From Sulfitobacter sp043557345 (GTDB taxonomy: Bacteria; Pseudomonadota; Alphaproteobacteria; Rhodobacterales; Rhodobacteraceae): 64,000 nt of DNA. The first letter of the stretch is position 1; each line of letters begins with the position of its first letter. Below are positions 43,512 to 51,663 of this stretch, one piece after another. The stretch lies in NCBI RefSeq assembly GCF_043557345.1, contig NZ_JBIFFV010000003.1, forward strand, positions 62,001 through 126,000, in the 5' to 3' direction. The translations under genes were made by a program, and so were the position numbers. The notes below the pieces were generated by a model. The model did no database searches. It was not told the DNA's origin and saw only the letters and a list, made by a program, of their open reading frames with translations.

Positions 43512-44206
43512 CAGAACGTGACCGCCCTTTGCTGGCCGTGTTGATCGACGCCGACAACGTGCCCGCAAAACATGCCGCTGCCATCATGCGGGAGGTCACG
43601 ACGATTGGAGAGCCCGCCCTGCGCCGGGTCTATGGCGATTGGTCGAACGATCACCTCAAGGGCTGGAAAGCCCCGATCCGCGAGTTGGGTTTGGTGGCGC
43701 ATCAGGAAACCGCAAACACCAAGGGCAAGAACGCGAGCGACATCGGGCTGGTCATTCAGGCGATGGACATTCTCCACAGCCGCCGCTTCGACATCATCGT
43801 GATCGTCTCTTCCGATAGTGACTTCACCGCGCTGGTGAACCGCCTGCGCGAAGATGGGGTAACAGTCATCGGCATCGGCGAGAAGAAAACCCATGATTCG
43901 CTGCGCAACGTCTACAACCGCTTCATCCTGATCGAAAACCTCGACGAGGTAGAGCCCGACACCCCCGCGCGGGCCAAGGCCAAGGTGGGCGATGCCCTGC
44001 CCCTGTTCAAAGCCGCGATGGACAAGATCGACACCGAAGACGATTGGTACAACCTTGGCCAGATCGGCCAGACCATTCAAGCAGCGCATCCCGATTTCGA
44101 CAGCCGCACCTATGGCCATGGCAAGCTGAGCGCCTTGGCCGCCGACCTCAAAGCCTTGGAAACGCGCAAAGACGGCAACCGCTTGATGGTTCGCCTAAAA
44201 AGCTAA
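43508..44206 (+). CDS. NYN-domain ribonuclease-like protein with OST-HTH/LOTUS tail
   Basis: 232 residues. The NYN (PIN-like) domain occupies about 1-145, with acidic residues D14 and D16 in VLIDADNVP, the NASDIGLVIQAMDIL segment and SSDSDFTALVNRLRE, which form a metal-binding nuclease site. The C-terminal 75 residues (KAAMDKIDTEDDWYNLGQIGQTIQ...FDSRTYGHGKLSALAADL) fit the OST-HTH/LOTUS RNA-binding fold. Such LabA-like proteins are presumed RNases. Its ATG overlaps the Fur-family stop. Converges on the AbrB-family pseudogene. Confidence 0.87.
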   Translation: MTERDRPLLAVLIDADNVPAKHAAAIMREVTTIGEPALRRVYGDWSNDHLKGWKAPIRELGLVAHQETANTKGKNASDIGLVIQAMDILHSRRFDIIVIVSSDSDFTALVNRLREDGVTVIGIGEKKTHDSLRNVYNRFILIENLDEVEPDTPARAKAKVGDALPLFKAAMDKIDTEDDWYNLGQIGQTIQAAHPDFDSRTYGHGKLSALAADLKALETRKDGNRLMVRLKS

Positions 44207-44213
44207 CGCCGGA

Positions 44214-45275
44214 TCACTCGGCGGCGCGCTGCTCTTGCTTCGCCACGCGGGAAAGCATGGCGGGCAGCAGCACGCTCAGCACCACCAGACGCATGATGTG
44301 GCAGGCGGCGACGAAACCCGGCACCACAGCCAGCACCGCGCCGAGGGCGATCATCGTCTCCAGCCCGCCGGGCGCGAAGGCCACCAGCACATGCCCCAGC
44401 GGCATCCCAAGCGCCCAGGCCACCGGCACCGCGCCAAGGCCCGCCAGCCCCACCGCCACGCCGGTAATCGCCAGCCCCGCGCCAAGCCCGCTTGCCAGAC
44501 GCGCAGGCGTGATGCCGGAAAACCGCGTGCCGATGAGGCTGCCCAGCACCAGATAGGCGGCAAGGGTCAGCCAACCCGGCAGAACGCCAGTCTCCAGCCC
44601 GGTCAGATGCGCGAGGGCCGAAACCACCATCGCCCCCATTAAAAGCGGCGCGGGCACGGAAAGCCGGGCAAAGATCATCCCCACGACGACAGAGACGCCG
44701 ATCATCACAAGAATCGAAAGTAGGCTCATCCCCGCCCCCACGGGGGCGATATTGCCGGTCATGTCGACGCCCATCACAAGGGCGGCGAAAGGCACGACGA
44801 TGGTCAGCGCCAGAAGCCGGACCGACTGCGTGATCGAGATGCGCGGCACGTCCGACCCGCTGTCGCTGGCAATCGCCATCACGAAACTCAGATGCCCAGG
44901 AGCCGCGGCCAGAAGCGCGGAGCGCGCGTCAAAACCGAAATACCGCGCCAGCATCCAACGGCAGAGCGCCATGATCCCTCAGATCACACCGGTCATAAAG
45001 ACAAAGGCCAGCGGCCAGCGCAGCATGGCGTTCACCGCATCTTGATTGAACCCCGCCCCCACGGCGATGCCCAACACGACGAAACAGGCATCCCGCAGCC
45101 GCGGATCGACCGCCGTGCGCACCCCCATCAGCCCTAAGACACTCACCGCGATCACCGGGCCAAGCAGCATATAGACCGGCGCATGCAGCCACCAGAACAG
45201 CAGCGCGCCAAAGCCCCCGGCCGCAAGGGTCAGCACAGTATCGCGCGGGGCGAGCGAGGGGATCGGCCATCTCAT
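44214..45275 (-). pseudogene. AbrB-family membrane protein interrupted by an in-frame TGA
   Basis: Two frames in the same phase join without any shift: 45275-44979 (98 codons, starting MRWPIPSLAPRD) and 44978-44214, separated only by TGA at 44979-44981. Together they would encode 353 residues with about ten membrane helices, the normal length and pattern of AbrB-family (AmoA-like) putative transporters. The region after the stop continues directly as GIMALCRWMLARYFGFDARSALLAAAPGHL, which matches the family through the break. A single base change (for example from GGA, CGA or TGG) explains it. An ATG at 44972 could restart a short product. It may be a recent inactivation or a sequencing error. 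Confidence 0.85.
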
Positions 45276-45405
45276 GCGGTAGGGCTAGCACTCCGGTAGA
45301 GCCTGCGCCAGTGCCACACGCATGGCGCGCATCGCGCACCCTTGCCCTTTCGTCGCAAAAGGTTCATGGGCGACAGGCAATACCACGGGATGGAGGGGCG
45401 TGATC

Positions 45406-46308
45406 ATGGACAATCTGCGCGGTGCGATGCTGATGGTGCTGGCCATGGCCGGTTTCGCGGTCGAGGATATGTTCGTCAAACTGACGAGCGATGCGCTCCC
45501 CGTCGGTCAGATCATTGCGCTTTTGGGCGCGGGCGGCGGAGCGATCTTTGCGGTGATCCTGCGCATTCAGGGAAAGCGCCTGTTCTCTGCCGATATGCTG
45601 ACACAGCCGATCTTGCTGCGCGCCGTCGGCGAAGTGCTGGGCACGCTCTGTTTCGTTACCGCCATCGTGCTGACGCCGCTCTCGTCGGCCTCGGCCATCT
45701 TGCAGGCAACCCCGCTGGCCGTCACCCTCGGTGCGGCGCTGTTTCTGGGTGAGCCGGTCGGCTGGCGGCGCTGGAGCGCGATCATCGTGGGCTTCCTTGG
45801 TGTGCTCTTGATCGTGCGCCCGGGGCTGGAGGGGTTCAACGCCCTGTCGCTTTTCGCCGTGGCCGGTGTCATCGGCCTTGCCTTGCGCGACTTGGCGACA
45901 CGCAGGGTTCCCAAAAGCATCAGTTCCATGCAGCTTAGCTTTCTCGCCTTTATCGTCCTGGTCCCGGCAGGGCTGATCCTGATGCTGACCGCAGGCACGC
46001 CAGCCGCCATGCCCGGCGGGGCCGAGGTGCTCTATCTCGCCGGGGCGATGGGGATCGGCGTGCTGGCCTATTACGCCATCGTCGCGGCCATGCGCGTGGG
46101 CGAGGTGAGTTTTGTCACCCCCTTCCGCTATACCCGTATGCTCTTTGCGCTGGTGGCCGGGATCGTGGTTTTCGACGAATCCCCCGATACGCTGACGCTG
46201 GTGGGGGCCGCGATCATCATCGCCTCGGGGGTCTATACCCTGCTGCGCGAACGCAAAATCACCCCCCGGCCCCGCCGCGGTCTTTCCAAGCCGGGCCTGC
46301 CGGGGTAA
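45406..46308 (+). CDS. EamA-type DMT superfamily transporter
   Basis: 300 residues, ten helices in two EamA repeats; start MDNLRGAMLMVLAMAGFAVEDMFVK. The segment SSASAILQATPLAVTLGAALFLGEPVGWRR and a C-terminal basic tail are typical. Substrate unknown. ATG preceded by GGAGGGG. It is followed by eno 33 bp downstream and could be co-transcribed. Divergent from the broken AbrB gene across 130 bp. Confidence 0.88.
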   Translation: MDNLRGAMLMVLAMAGFAVEDMFVKLTSDALPVGQIIALLGAGGGAIFAVILRIQGKRLFSADMLTQPILLRAVGEVLGTLCFVTAIVLTPLSSASAILQATPLAVTLGAALFLGEPVGWRRWSAIIVGFLGVLLIVRPGLEGFNALSLFAVAGVIGLALRDLATRRVPKSISSMQLSFLAFIVLVPAGLILMLTAGTPAAMPGGAEVLYLAGAMGIGVLAYYAIVAAMRVGEVSFVTPFRYTRMLFALVAGIVVFDESPDTLTLVGAAIIIASGVYTLLRERKITPRPRRGLSKPGLPG

Positions 46309-46341
46309 ACCGCCCCAAACCCGAACATGAGGACAAAGCCC

Positions 46342-47619
46342 ATGAGCACGATCATCGACATCCACGCCCGCGAAATCCTCGACAGCCGGGGCAACCCGAC
46401 GGTCGAAGTCGACGTTATCCTCGAAGACGGCACCATGGGCCGCGCCGCTGTCCCCTCCGGTGCCTCGACCGGCGCCTATGAGGCGAACGAGCGGCGTGAT
46501 GGCGACAAGTCGCGCTATCTGGGCAAAGGCGTGCTCGAAGCCTGCGCCGCCGTGAATGGCGAGATTGCCGAGGCGCTCGTGGGGGTCGAAGCGACAGAAC
46601 AGGTCGAGATCGACGAGATGATGATCGAACTCGACGGGACCGAGAACAAATCCCGCCTTGGCGCCAACGCGATCTTGGGCGTGTCGATGGCCGCGGCCAA
46701 GGCGGCGGCGGACTACTGCGCGCAGCCGCTCTACCGCTACATCGGCGGCACCACCGCACGGGTGCTGCCGGTGCCGATGATGAATATCATCAACGGCGGC
46801 GAACATGCCGACAACCCGATCGACATTCAGGAATTCATGATCATGCCGGTCGCCGCGGAGAACATCCGCGAAGCCGTGCGCATGGGGGCCGAGGTGTTCC
46901 ACACGCTGAAGAAAGAGCTCTCGGCCGCGGGTCTGTCGACCGGGATCGGCGATGAAGGCGGCTTTGCCCCCAACATCAGCTCCTCGCGCGATGCGCTTGA
47001 TTTCATTCTGAAGTCCATCGAAAAAGCGGGCTACAAACCGGGCGAGGACATGTATCTCGCCCTCGATTGCGCGGCGACGGAATACTACAAAGACGGCAAA
47101 TATGTCCTCTCCGGCGAAGGCAAATCCCTGTCCAGCGCAGAGAACGCCGACTACCTCGCGGCGCTGGTGAACGACTACCCGATCATCTCCATCGAAGATG
47201 GCATGGCCGAAGACGATTGGGACGGCTGGAAGGCGCTGACCGACCTCTTGGGCGGCAAGGTGCAACTGGTGGGCGATGACCTTTTCGTCACCAATCCTGC
47301 GCGTCTGAGCGATGGCATCCAGCGCGGTGCGGCCAACTCCATGCTGGTCAAGGTCAACCAGATCGGCACCCTGACCGAGACCCTCAAAGCCGTCGATATC
47401 GCGCATCGCGCGGGCTACACCAACGTCATGTCGCACCGCTCGGGCGAGACCGAAGACGCCACGATTGCTGACCTTGCAGTCGCCACCAACTGCGGCCAGA
47501 TCAAAACCGGCTCGCTGGCGCGTTCCGACAGGCTGGCGAAGTACAACCAGTTGATCCGTATCGAGGAAATGCTGAGCGAGACCGCTCAATACGCGGGCCG
47601 CTCAATCCTGCGCGGCTGA
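46342..47619 (+). CDS. eno: Enolase
   Basis: 425 residues. Interconverts 2-phosphoglycerate and phosphoenolpyruvate with two Mg ions. Signatures: AREILDSRGNPTVEVDV, PSGASTGAYEANE, GIGDEGGFAPN, metal sites in LALDCAATE, SIEDGMAEDDW and VGDDLFVTN, catalytic LVKVNQIGTL and SHRSGETEDATIADLAVA. GAGGA precedes the ATG. A GNAT gene follows with a one-base overlap (TGATG). Confidence 0.98.
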   Translation: MSTIIDIHAREILDSRGNPTVEVDVILEDGTMGRAAVPSGASTGAYEANERRDGDKSRYLGKGVLEACAAVNGEIAEALVGVEATEQVEIDEMMIELDGTENKSRLGANAILGVSMAAAKAAADYCAQPLYRYIGGTTARVLPVPMMNIINGGEHADNPIDIQEFMIMPVAAENIREAVRMGAEVFHTLKKELSAAGLSTGIGDEGGFAPNISSSRDALDFILKSIEKAGYKPGEDMYLALDCAATEYYKDGKYVLSGEGKSLSSAENADYLAALVNDYPIISIEDGMAEDDWDGWKALTDLLGGKVQLVGDDLFVTNPARLSDGIQRGAANSMLVKVNQIGTLTETLKAVDIAHRAGYTNVMSHRSGETEDATIADLAVATNCGQIKTGSLARSDRLAKYNQLIRIEEMLSETAQYAGRSILRG

Positions 47620-48155
47620 TGTCGGCGCTCACTGTCCGCCCTGTCACCACCGCTGCGGACCTCGCGGCGGTGGTGGATCTCTGCTGGGCCTATCGCGACT
47701 TTCTCTACCACTTTGGCCCGACCGAGCAGCGGATCGTCGAGACGTTCTACCCCCAAGAGAAATACAGCGCCCTGATGGCGCGCCTGCCTGAGGAACACGC
47801 CCGCCCGCGCGGCATCATCCTCTTGGCCGAGCGGGATGGCATCCCCCTGGGCTGTGGCATGTCCCATGCGCTGAGTGAGACGGAGAGCGAGATCAAACGC
47901 GTCTTTGTCACCGGTGCTGCCCGTGGCACCGGGGCGGGCCGGGCAATCTGTCAGCGCCTTGTCGATCAGGCGCGGGAAGATGGGTTCGAGAAGGTCTATC
48001 TCGATACCTCCGTGGGCTTTGCCCCTGCCCGCGCGCTCTATCGCTCGCTTGGGTTTGTTGAGCGCGGGCCCTACCAGCCGATGCCGGATTTCACGCGGGA
48101 TGCGATCTGTTTCTTCGAGATGCCGCTAAGGGATGTGACCGCGCCTGCCGAATAA
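47619..48155 (+). CDS. GNAT-family N-acetyltransferase
   Basis: 178 residues. Acetyl-CoA loop VTGAARGTGAGRAICQRLVDQAR and VYLDTSVGFAPARALYRSLGFVERGPY. The N-terminal half (VVDLCWAYRDFLYHFGPTEQRIVETFY) would carry substrate contacts; the substrate is unknown. Translationally coupled to eno. Ends at a strong bidirectional terminator. Confidence 0.88.
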   Translation: MSALTVRPVTTAADLAAVVDLCWAYRDFLYHFGPTEQRIVETFYPQEKYSALMARLPEEHARPRGIILLAERDGIPLGCGMSHALSETESEIKRVFVTGAARGTGAGRAICQRLVDQAREDGFEKVYLDTSVGFAPARALYRSLGFVERGPYQPMPDFTRDAICFFEMPLRDVTAPAE

Positions 48156-48160
48156 CGCAA

Positions 48161-48186
48161 ACGGGGCGGCCAGATTGCCGCCCCGT
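48161..48186. terminator. Bidirectional terminator (GNAT gene / glycine-rich repeat gene)
   Basis: ACGGGGCGGC and GCCGCCCCGT form a perfect 10-bp stem with a 6-base loop; CTTTCC follows on the plus strand and GTTTGCGTT on the minus. Confidence 0.85.
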
Positions 48187-48204
48187 CTTTCCTTTCCGCG
48201 CGGT

Positions 48205-48852
48205 TTATCCGGCGAAGAGCTGGAGGAACTTCTGCTTCGAATACCCCAGCATCAGCGCCCCACGGTCCGACAGGCGCGGCGCGATGCGCATGCGGATGAT
48301 GTCCCGGTCGGTGCCCAGAGCCGCGTTGAGGCGCAGCACCGCGTCGACCTTGCCGTTTGGCCCCGGGGCGACCTCTTCGATCATGCCCACCAAGACACTG
48401 TCCTTGCTCCAGACCGGCGCGCCAACAAGGGTCGCGATATTGATCGGCTTTGGGATGGTCGCACTGCTGTCGCCATTCACTGTGGCCCGGCCTGCGGTCG
48501 CGGTGGGGGTGCTATCGGGGTCATCCGTTCCGCTGTGCCCGCTGCCCCCGCCGACCGAGACGCCAGCCCCGGCGCCCAGACCGCTACCGCCGCCCACCGT
48601 GGCGCCGACGCCCGCGTTCACACCGTCGTCACCGCCGACCGAGGCACCTACCCCGGCCCCGATGCCGCCACTGCCACCGACCGAAGCACCAACTCCGGCG
48701 CCGATGCCGTCACTGCCGCCGTGGCCGCCGTGGCCCCCGACGCTGACCCCGACCCCGAGGCCAATTTCGGCCTGCGCGGCGGGCGCGAGCATGAGCGTCA
48801 CTGCCGTGACAGCAAGGCTGTTTTTGAAAGCATCTGTGTGAAAGATAGTCAT
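48205..48852 (-). CDS. Secreted glycine-rich repeat protein with PRC-barrel-like tail
   Basis: 215 residues. A signal peptide ends near residue 28 (LMLAPAAQA). Then come five approximate 14-residue repeats (29-100) of the form GxGAGVGASVGGxx, a Thr/Asp-rich spacer, and a C-terminal domain (about 135-215: IATLVGAPVWSKDSVLVGMIEEVAPG...) resembling a PRC barrel. I know no named family with this arrangement. The periodic Gly-Val-Gly pattern suggests a beta-rich fibre or roll outside the cytoplasm. A strong AGAAGGAG ribosome site precedes the ATG, and the upstream region is AT-rich with paired repeats, so it may be highly or conditionally expressed. Confidence 0.78.
   Translation of the reverse strand: MTIFHTDAFKNSLAVTAVTLMLAPAAQAEIGLGVGVSVGGHGGHGGSDGIGAGVGASVGGSGGIGAGVGASVGGDDGVNAGVGATVGGGSGLGAGAGVSVGGGSGHSGTDDPDSTPTATAGRATVNGDSSATIPKPINIATLVGAPVWSKDSVLVGMIEEVAPGPNGKVDAVLRLNAALGTDRDIIRMRIAPRLSDRGALMLGYSKQKFLQLFAG
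48540..48768 (-). repeat. Five tandem ~42-bp coding repeats
   Basis: In-frame repeats encoding the 14-residue glycine units of the secreted protein; the two central units (GIGAGVGASVGG) are the most alike. Slippage here would change the unit number without breaking the frame. Confidence 0.8.
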
Positions 48853-48920
48853 ATTGAATCTCCTTCTCTAAGCCGGTCGAATGCCTTCGACCCTTGGCCC
48901 CCACAGTGAACCTACGCGGG

Positions 48921-48951
48921 AAATTGCGCGCAGGTTTAAAGAAAATTGCGC
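48921..48951. promoter_or_regulatory. Paired direct repeats AAATTGCGC upstream of the glycine-rich gene
   Basis: AAATTGCGC occurs at 48921-48929 and 48943-48951, 22 bp apart, two turns of the helix, about 70-100 bp before the ATG. An AT-rich block follows to about 48985. Possible regulator sites overlapping the promoter; the minus-strand TTGAGC (48961-48956) could be the -35. Confidence 0.35.
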
Positions 48952-49086
48952 CGAAGCTCAATTTTTTGTAATTTTGTTAATAAGTGGGCGCGATTGCCAA
49001 TAGGGCGGCATAGCGGCTGCACGATCGCGCCTTGATATGCCCGCGCCGGTAAATTTTCGTCAAATTCGGGTTTCGGGCCGCGCGCC

Positions 49087-50214
49087 TTAGCTGCGGCTCA
49101 CGGTGCCCCCGCCGACCGCAGCGCGGACGCCGGTCGTACCGGGGCAAGAGGTGGGCAGCCCGCGCGCCACACGTACTGCCAGATAGGCAAAGGCCTGCGC
49201 CTCCAGCATATCGCCATCAAGCCCGATCTCCTCCACCGGGGCGACGGGGCAGTCGAGGCTGACATCCAGCATTCGCATCAGCACCGGATTATGCCGCCCG
49301 CCGCCCGTCACAAAGACGCGTTCGGGCGGGGCTGGACAATGCTGCATCGCCTCGGCCACGCCAGCCGCGCACATGGCGGTGAGGGTCGCGCAGGCGTCAG
49401 CGTCGGACAGCTCTCCGACAAGGGCCACCATCTCGGCGAAATCATTCCGATCGAGGGATTTGGGGGGCATGCGCGCGAAGTAAGGCTCGGCCAGAAACAG
49501 TTCCAAGGCGCCCTGCTCCACCCTGCCCCGCGCAGCCAGCTTGCCGCCTTCGTCATAGTCTTGGCCAAGCCGGGTCTGCATCAAATCGTTGATCGGCGCA
49601 TTGGCGGGGCCAGTGTCGAAGGCCAGCAAGGCACCCTCCTCCTCCGGGCGGGTCACGCGCGGGTCGACCCATGTGAGGTTGCCCACGCCGCCAAGGTTCA
49701 GGAAGGCCACCGGCCCTTTGCGCCCGGCGTAGCGCGCGCAGGCGTGGTGAAAGAACGGCGCCAGCGGTGCGCCCTCACCACCCAGTTCAACATCGGCGCT
49801 GCGAAAATCCCAGACCACGGGCAGGCCAATCTCTCGGGCCAATAGCGCCCCGTCTCCGACCTGCAGCGTGCCCTGCAGGCGCGGGGCATGGGCCAGCGTT
49901 TGGCCGTGAAAACCGATGAGGTCGACCTCAGGCGTATCTTTCAGCAGATCGGTCAAGAGCGCCAGATGCGCAGCCTCAACCGCCTTGGCGGCCGTCTCGA
50001 CCTCGGCCCCGTGCCACTTGCCGAAGCCCGCGGCGATCAGCCGCCGCTCTTCGGCGGAATAGCTGCGATAGGCGCTGCGGCCAAAGCTTGTGATGTCATG
50101 CCCATCGGTGCGCAAAATCGCGGCGTCCACCCCATCCAAAGAGGTGCCCGACATCATTCCCAAAGCCGTCACCACATCGGTTCCGGCATCTTGCCTGTGC
50201 TTGGCCCTATTCAT
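49087..50214 (-). CDS. anmK: Anhydro-N-acetylmuramic acid kinase
   Basis: 375 residues. Opens and phosphorylates 1,6-anhydro-MurNAc recovered from cell-wall turnover. ATPase-fold motifs: TALGMMSGTSLDGVDAAI, VDLIGFHGQTLAH, AFLNLGGVGNLTWV, LAFDTGPANAPINDLM and VFVTGGGRHNPVLMRML. The ATG at 50214 has AAAGG and AAAAGG sites upstream; the frame stays open for another 1.4 kb across tyrS, which is an antisense artefact. Divergent from tyrS with 66 bp between. nagZ, at the right end of the window, acts in the same recycling pathway. Confidence 0.95.
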   Translation of the reverse strand: MNRAKHRQDAGTDVVTALGMMSGTSLDGVDAAILRTDGHDITSFGRSAYRSYSAEERRLIAAGFGKWHGAEVETAAKAVEAAHLALLTDLLKDTPEVDLIGFHGQTLAHAPRLQGTLQVGDGALLAREIGLPVVWDFRSADVELGGEGAPLAPFFHHACARYAGRKGPVAFLNLGGVGNLTWVDPRVTRPEEEGALLAFDTGPANAPINDLMQTRLGQDYDEGGKLAARGRVEQGALELFLAEPYFARMPPKSLDRNDFAEMVALVGELSDADACATLTAMCAAGVAEAMQHCPAPPERVFVTGGGRHNPVLMRMLDVSLDCPVAPVEEIGLDGDMLEAQAFAYLAVRVARGLPTSCPGTTGVRAAVGGGTVSRS

Positions 50215-50280
50215 GGCCTTTTCCTTTGCCGCTCGTGCGCATATAGATTGCCCCGCAATACAGTTTTGAGGCAAGTCACC

Positions 50281-51531
50281 ATGACATACCATCCCAAATC
50301 GGAGTTCATCCACACGATGATGCAGCGCGGCTTTCTGGCCGATTGCACCGATTATCAGGGGTTGGACGAAGCCCTGCGACAAGGCGCGGCCCCGGCCTAT
50401 GTGGGCTATGACGCCACGGCCAAATCGCTGCATGTGGGGCATCTGGTCAATATCATGATGCTGCGCTGGTTGCAGAAATGCGGCGGCAAGCCGATCACCC
50501 TGATGGGCGGCGGTACGACCAAGGTGGGCGATCCATCCTTCCGCTCGGACGAGCGCCCGCTGCTGACGCCCGAGGCGATCGACGACAATATCGAAGGCAT
50601 CCGTCAGGTCTTTGCCCGATACCTCGACTACGGCGAGGGTGAGACTGGCGCCCTGATGCTGAACAACGCGGAATGGCTCGACGGGTTGAACTACCTCGAC
50701 TTCCTGCGCGACATCGGGCGGCATTTCTCGATCAACCGGATGCTGAGCTTTGAGAGCGTGAAATCGCGGCTGGACCGCGAGCAATCGCTGTCTTTCCTCG
50801 AGTTCAACTACATGATTCTCCAAGCCTATGACTTTATGGAACTGCACCGCCGCTATGGCTGCATTCTCCAGATGGGCGGCTCGGATCAATGGGGCAATAT
50901 CGTCAACGGCATCGACCTGACGCGCCGGGTGATCGACGGCGAGGTGTACGGCCTGACCTCGCCGCTCTTGACCACCAGCGATGGCAAGAAGATGGGCAAA
51001 TCGGCGGGCGGTGCGGTCTGGCTGAATGGCGATATGCTGAGCCCGTATGAGTTCTGGCAGTTCTGGCGCAATTGCACCGATGCCGACGTGGGCCGTTTCC
51101 TCAAGCTCTACACCGAGCTGCCGGTCGAGGAATGCGACCGTCTGGGCGCGCTGGCCGGGTCTGAGATCAACGAGGCGAAGGTGCGTCTGGCCAATGAGGT
51201 CACCGGTCTGCTCCACGGGGTAGAGGCCGCCCGCACCGCCGAAGCCACCGCGCGCGAAGTCTTTGAAAAAGGCGGCGTGGGCGATGACCTGCCTACCCTG
51301 ACCCTGTCGGCGGCGGATGTGGGCGATGGGGTTTCCATCGTGCAATTGCTGGTGAAATCGGGGCTTGCCGGATCTGGCAAGGAGGCCAAGCGTCTGATCG
51401 CCGAGAACGGCGCGCGGATTGACGACAGGCCGCTCACGGATGCGGGCCTGATGCTGGACGCAGGCGCGCTGTCCTCTCCGGTCAAACTCAGCGCGGGCAA
51501 GAAGCGCCACGCGCTGGTGCAGGTCGGCTGA
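50281..51531 (+). CDS. tyrS: Tyrosyl-tRNA synthetase
   Basis: 416 residues. Class I synthetase: the HIGH-type motif is in KSLHVGHLVNIMML and KMSKS-type in GKKMGKSAGG. Tyr-binding residues lie in YVGYDATA and QMGGSDQWGNI, and the C-terminal S4 RNA-binding domain in VQLLVKSGLAGSGKEAKRLIAENGARI. Start ATG at 50281 with GAGG upstream. Ended by a hairpin at 51538. Confidence 0.97.
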   Translation: MTYHPKSEFIHTMMQRGFLADCTDYQGLDEALRQGAAPAYVGYDATAKSLHVGHLVNIMMLRWLQKCGGKPITLMGGGTTKVGDPSFRSDERPLLTPEAIDDNIEGIRQVFARYLDYGEGETGALMLNNAEWLDGLNYLDFLRDIGRHFSINRMLSFESVKSRLDREQSLSFLEFNYMILQAYDFMELHRRYGCILQMGGSDQWGNIVNGIDLTRRVIDGEVYGLTSPLLTTSDGKKMGKSAGGAVWLNGDMLSPYEFWQFWRNCTDADVGRFLKLYTELPVEECDRLGALAGSEINEAKVRLANEVTGLLHGVEAARTAEATAREVFEKGGVGDDLPTLTLSAADVGDGVSIVQLLVKSGLAGSGKEAKRLIAENGARIDDRPLTDAGLMLDAGALSSPVKLSAGKKRHALVQVG

Positions 51532-51537
51532 ACTCTC

Positions 51538-51566
51538 ACGGGGCGGGCTGCGGTCTGCCCCGTCTT
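51538..51566 (+). terminator. Probable terminator after tyrS
   Basis: ACGGGGC and GCCCCGT pair around a 12-base loop, followed by CTT. Short T-run only. Confidence 0.5.
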
Positions 51567-51631
51567 CCCTGGCGCAGCCGCACTCCAACCGTGACGCCAT
51601 CCCTTGCATGGGGTGAAACTTCGTGTTGAAC

Positions 51632-51645
51632 TGAACAAGTGTTCA
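51632..51645. promoter_or_regulatory. Palindrome TGAACA-AG-TGTTCA upstream of the SDR gene
   Basis: A perfect 6-bp inverted repeat with 2-base spacer, 18 bp before the ATG at 51664. Form and position suit a TetR-type repressor operator; no such regulator gene is adjacent. Confidence 0.5.
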
Positions 51646-51663
51646 TATCGGGGGGGAGCCATC

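Noticed and set aside
44979..44981. TGA read as selenocysteine or by programmed readthrough
   Set aside because: The family has no known selenocysteine at this site and no hairpin of the bacterial SECIS type is evident just after it; a point mutation is simpler.
45364..47589. 741-codon minus-strand frame antisense to the DMT transporter and enolase
   Set aside because: Enolase on the other strand is certain; the antisense product is low-complexity His/Asp/Arg sequence typical of reverse frames.
48540..48768. CRISPR-like array
   Set aside because: The repeats are in-frame coding units with no spacers of unique sequence and no cas genes nearby.
50215..51609. N-terminal extension of anmK by about 465 codons through the tyrS locus
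   Set aside because: Antisense to tyrS, which is certain; the ATG at 50214 has a good ribosome site and the expected family N-terminus.
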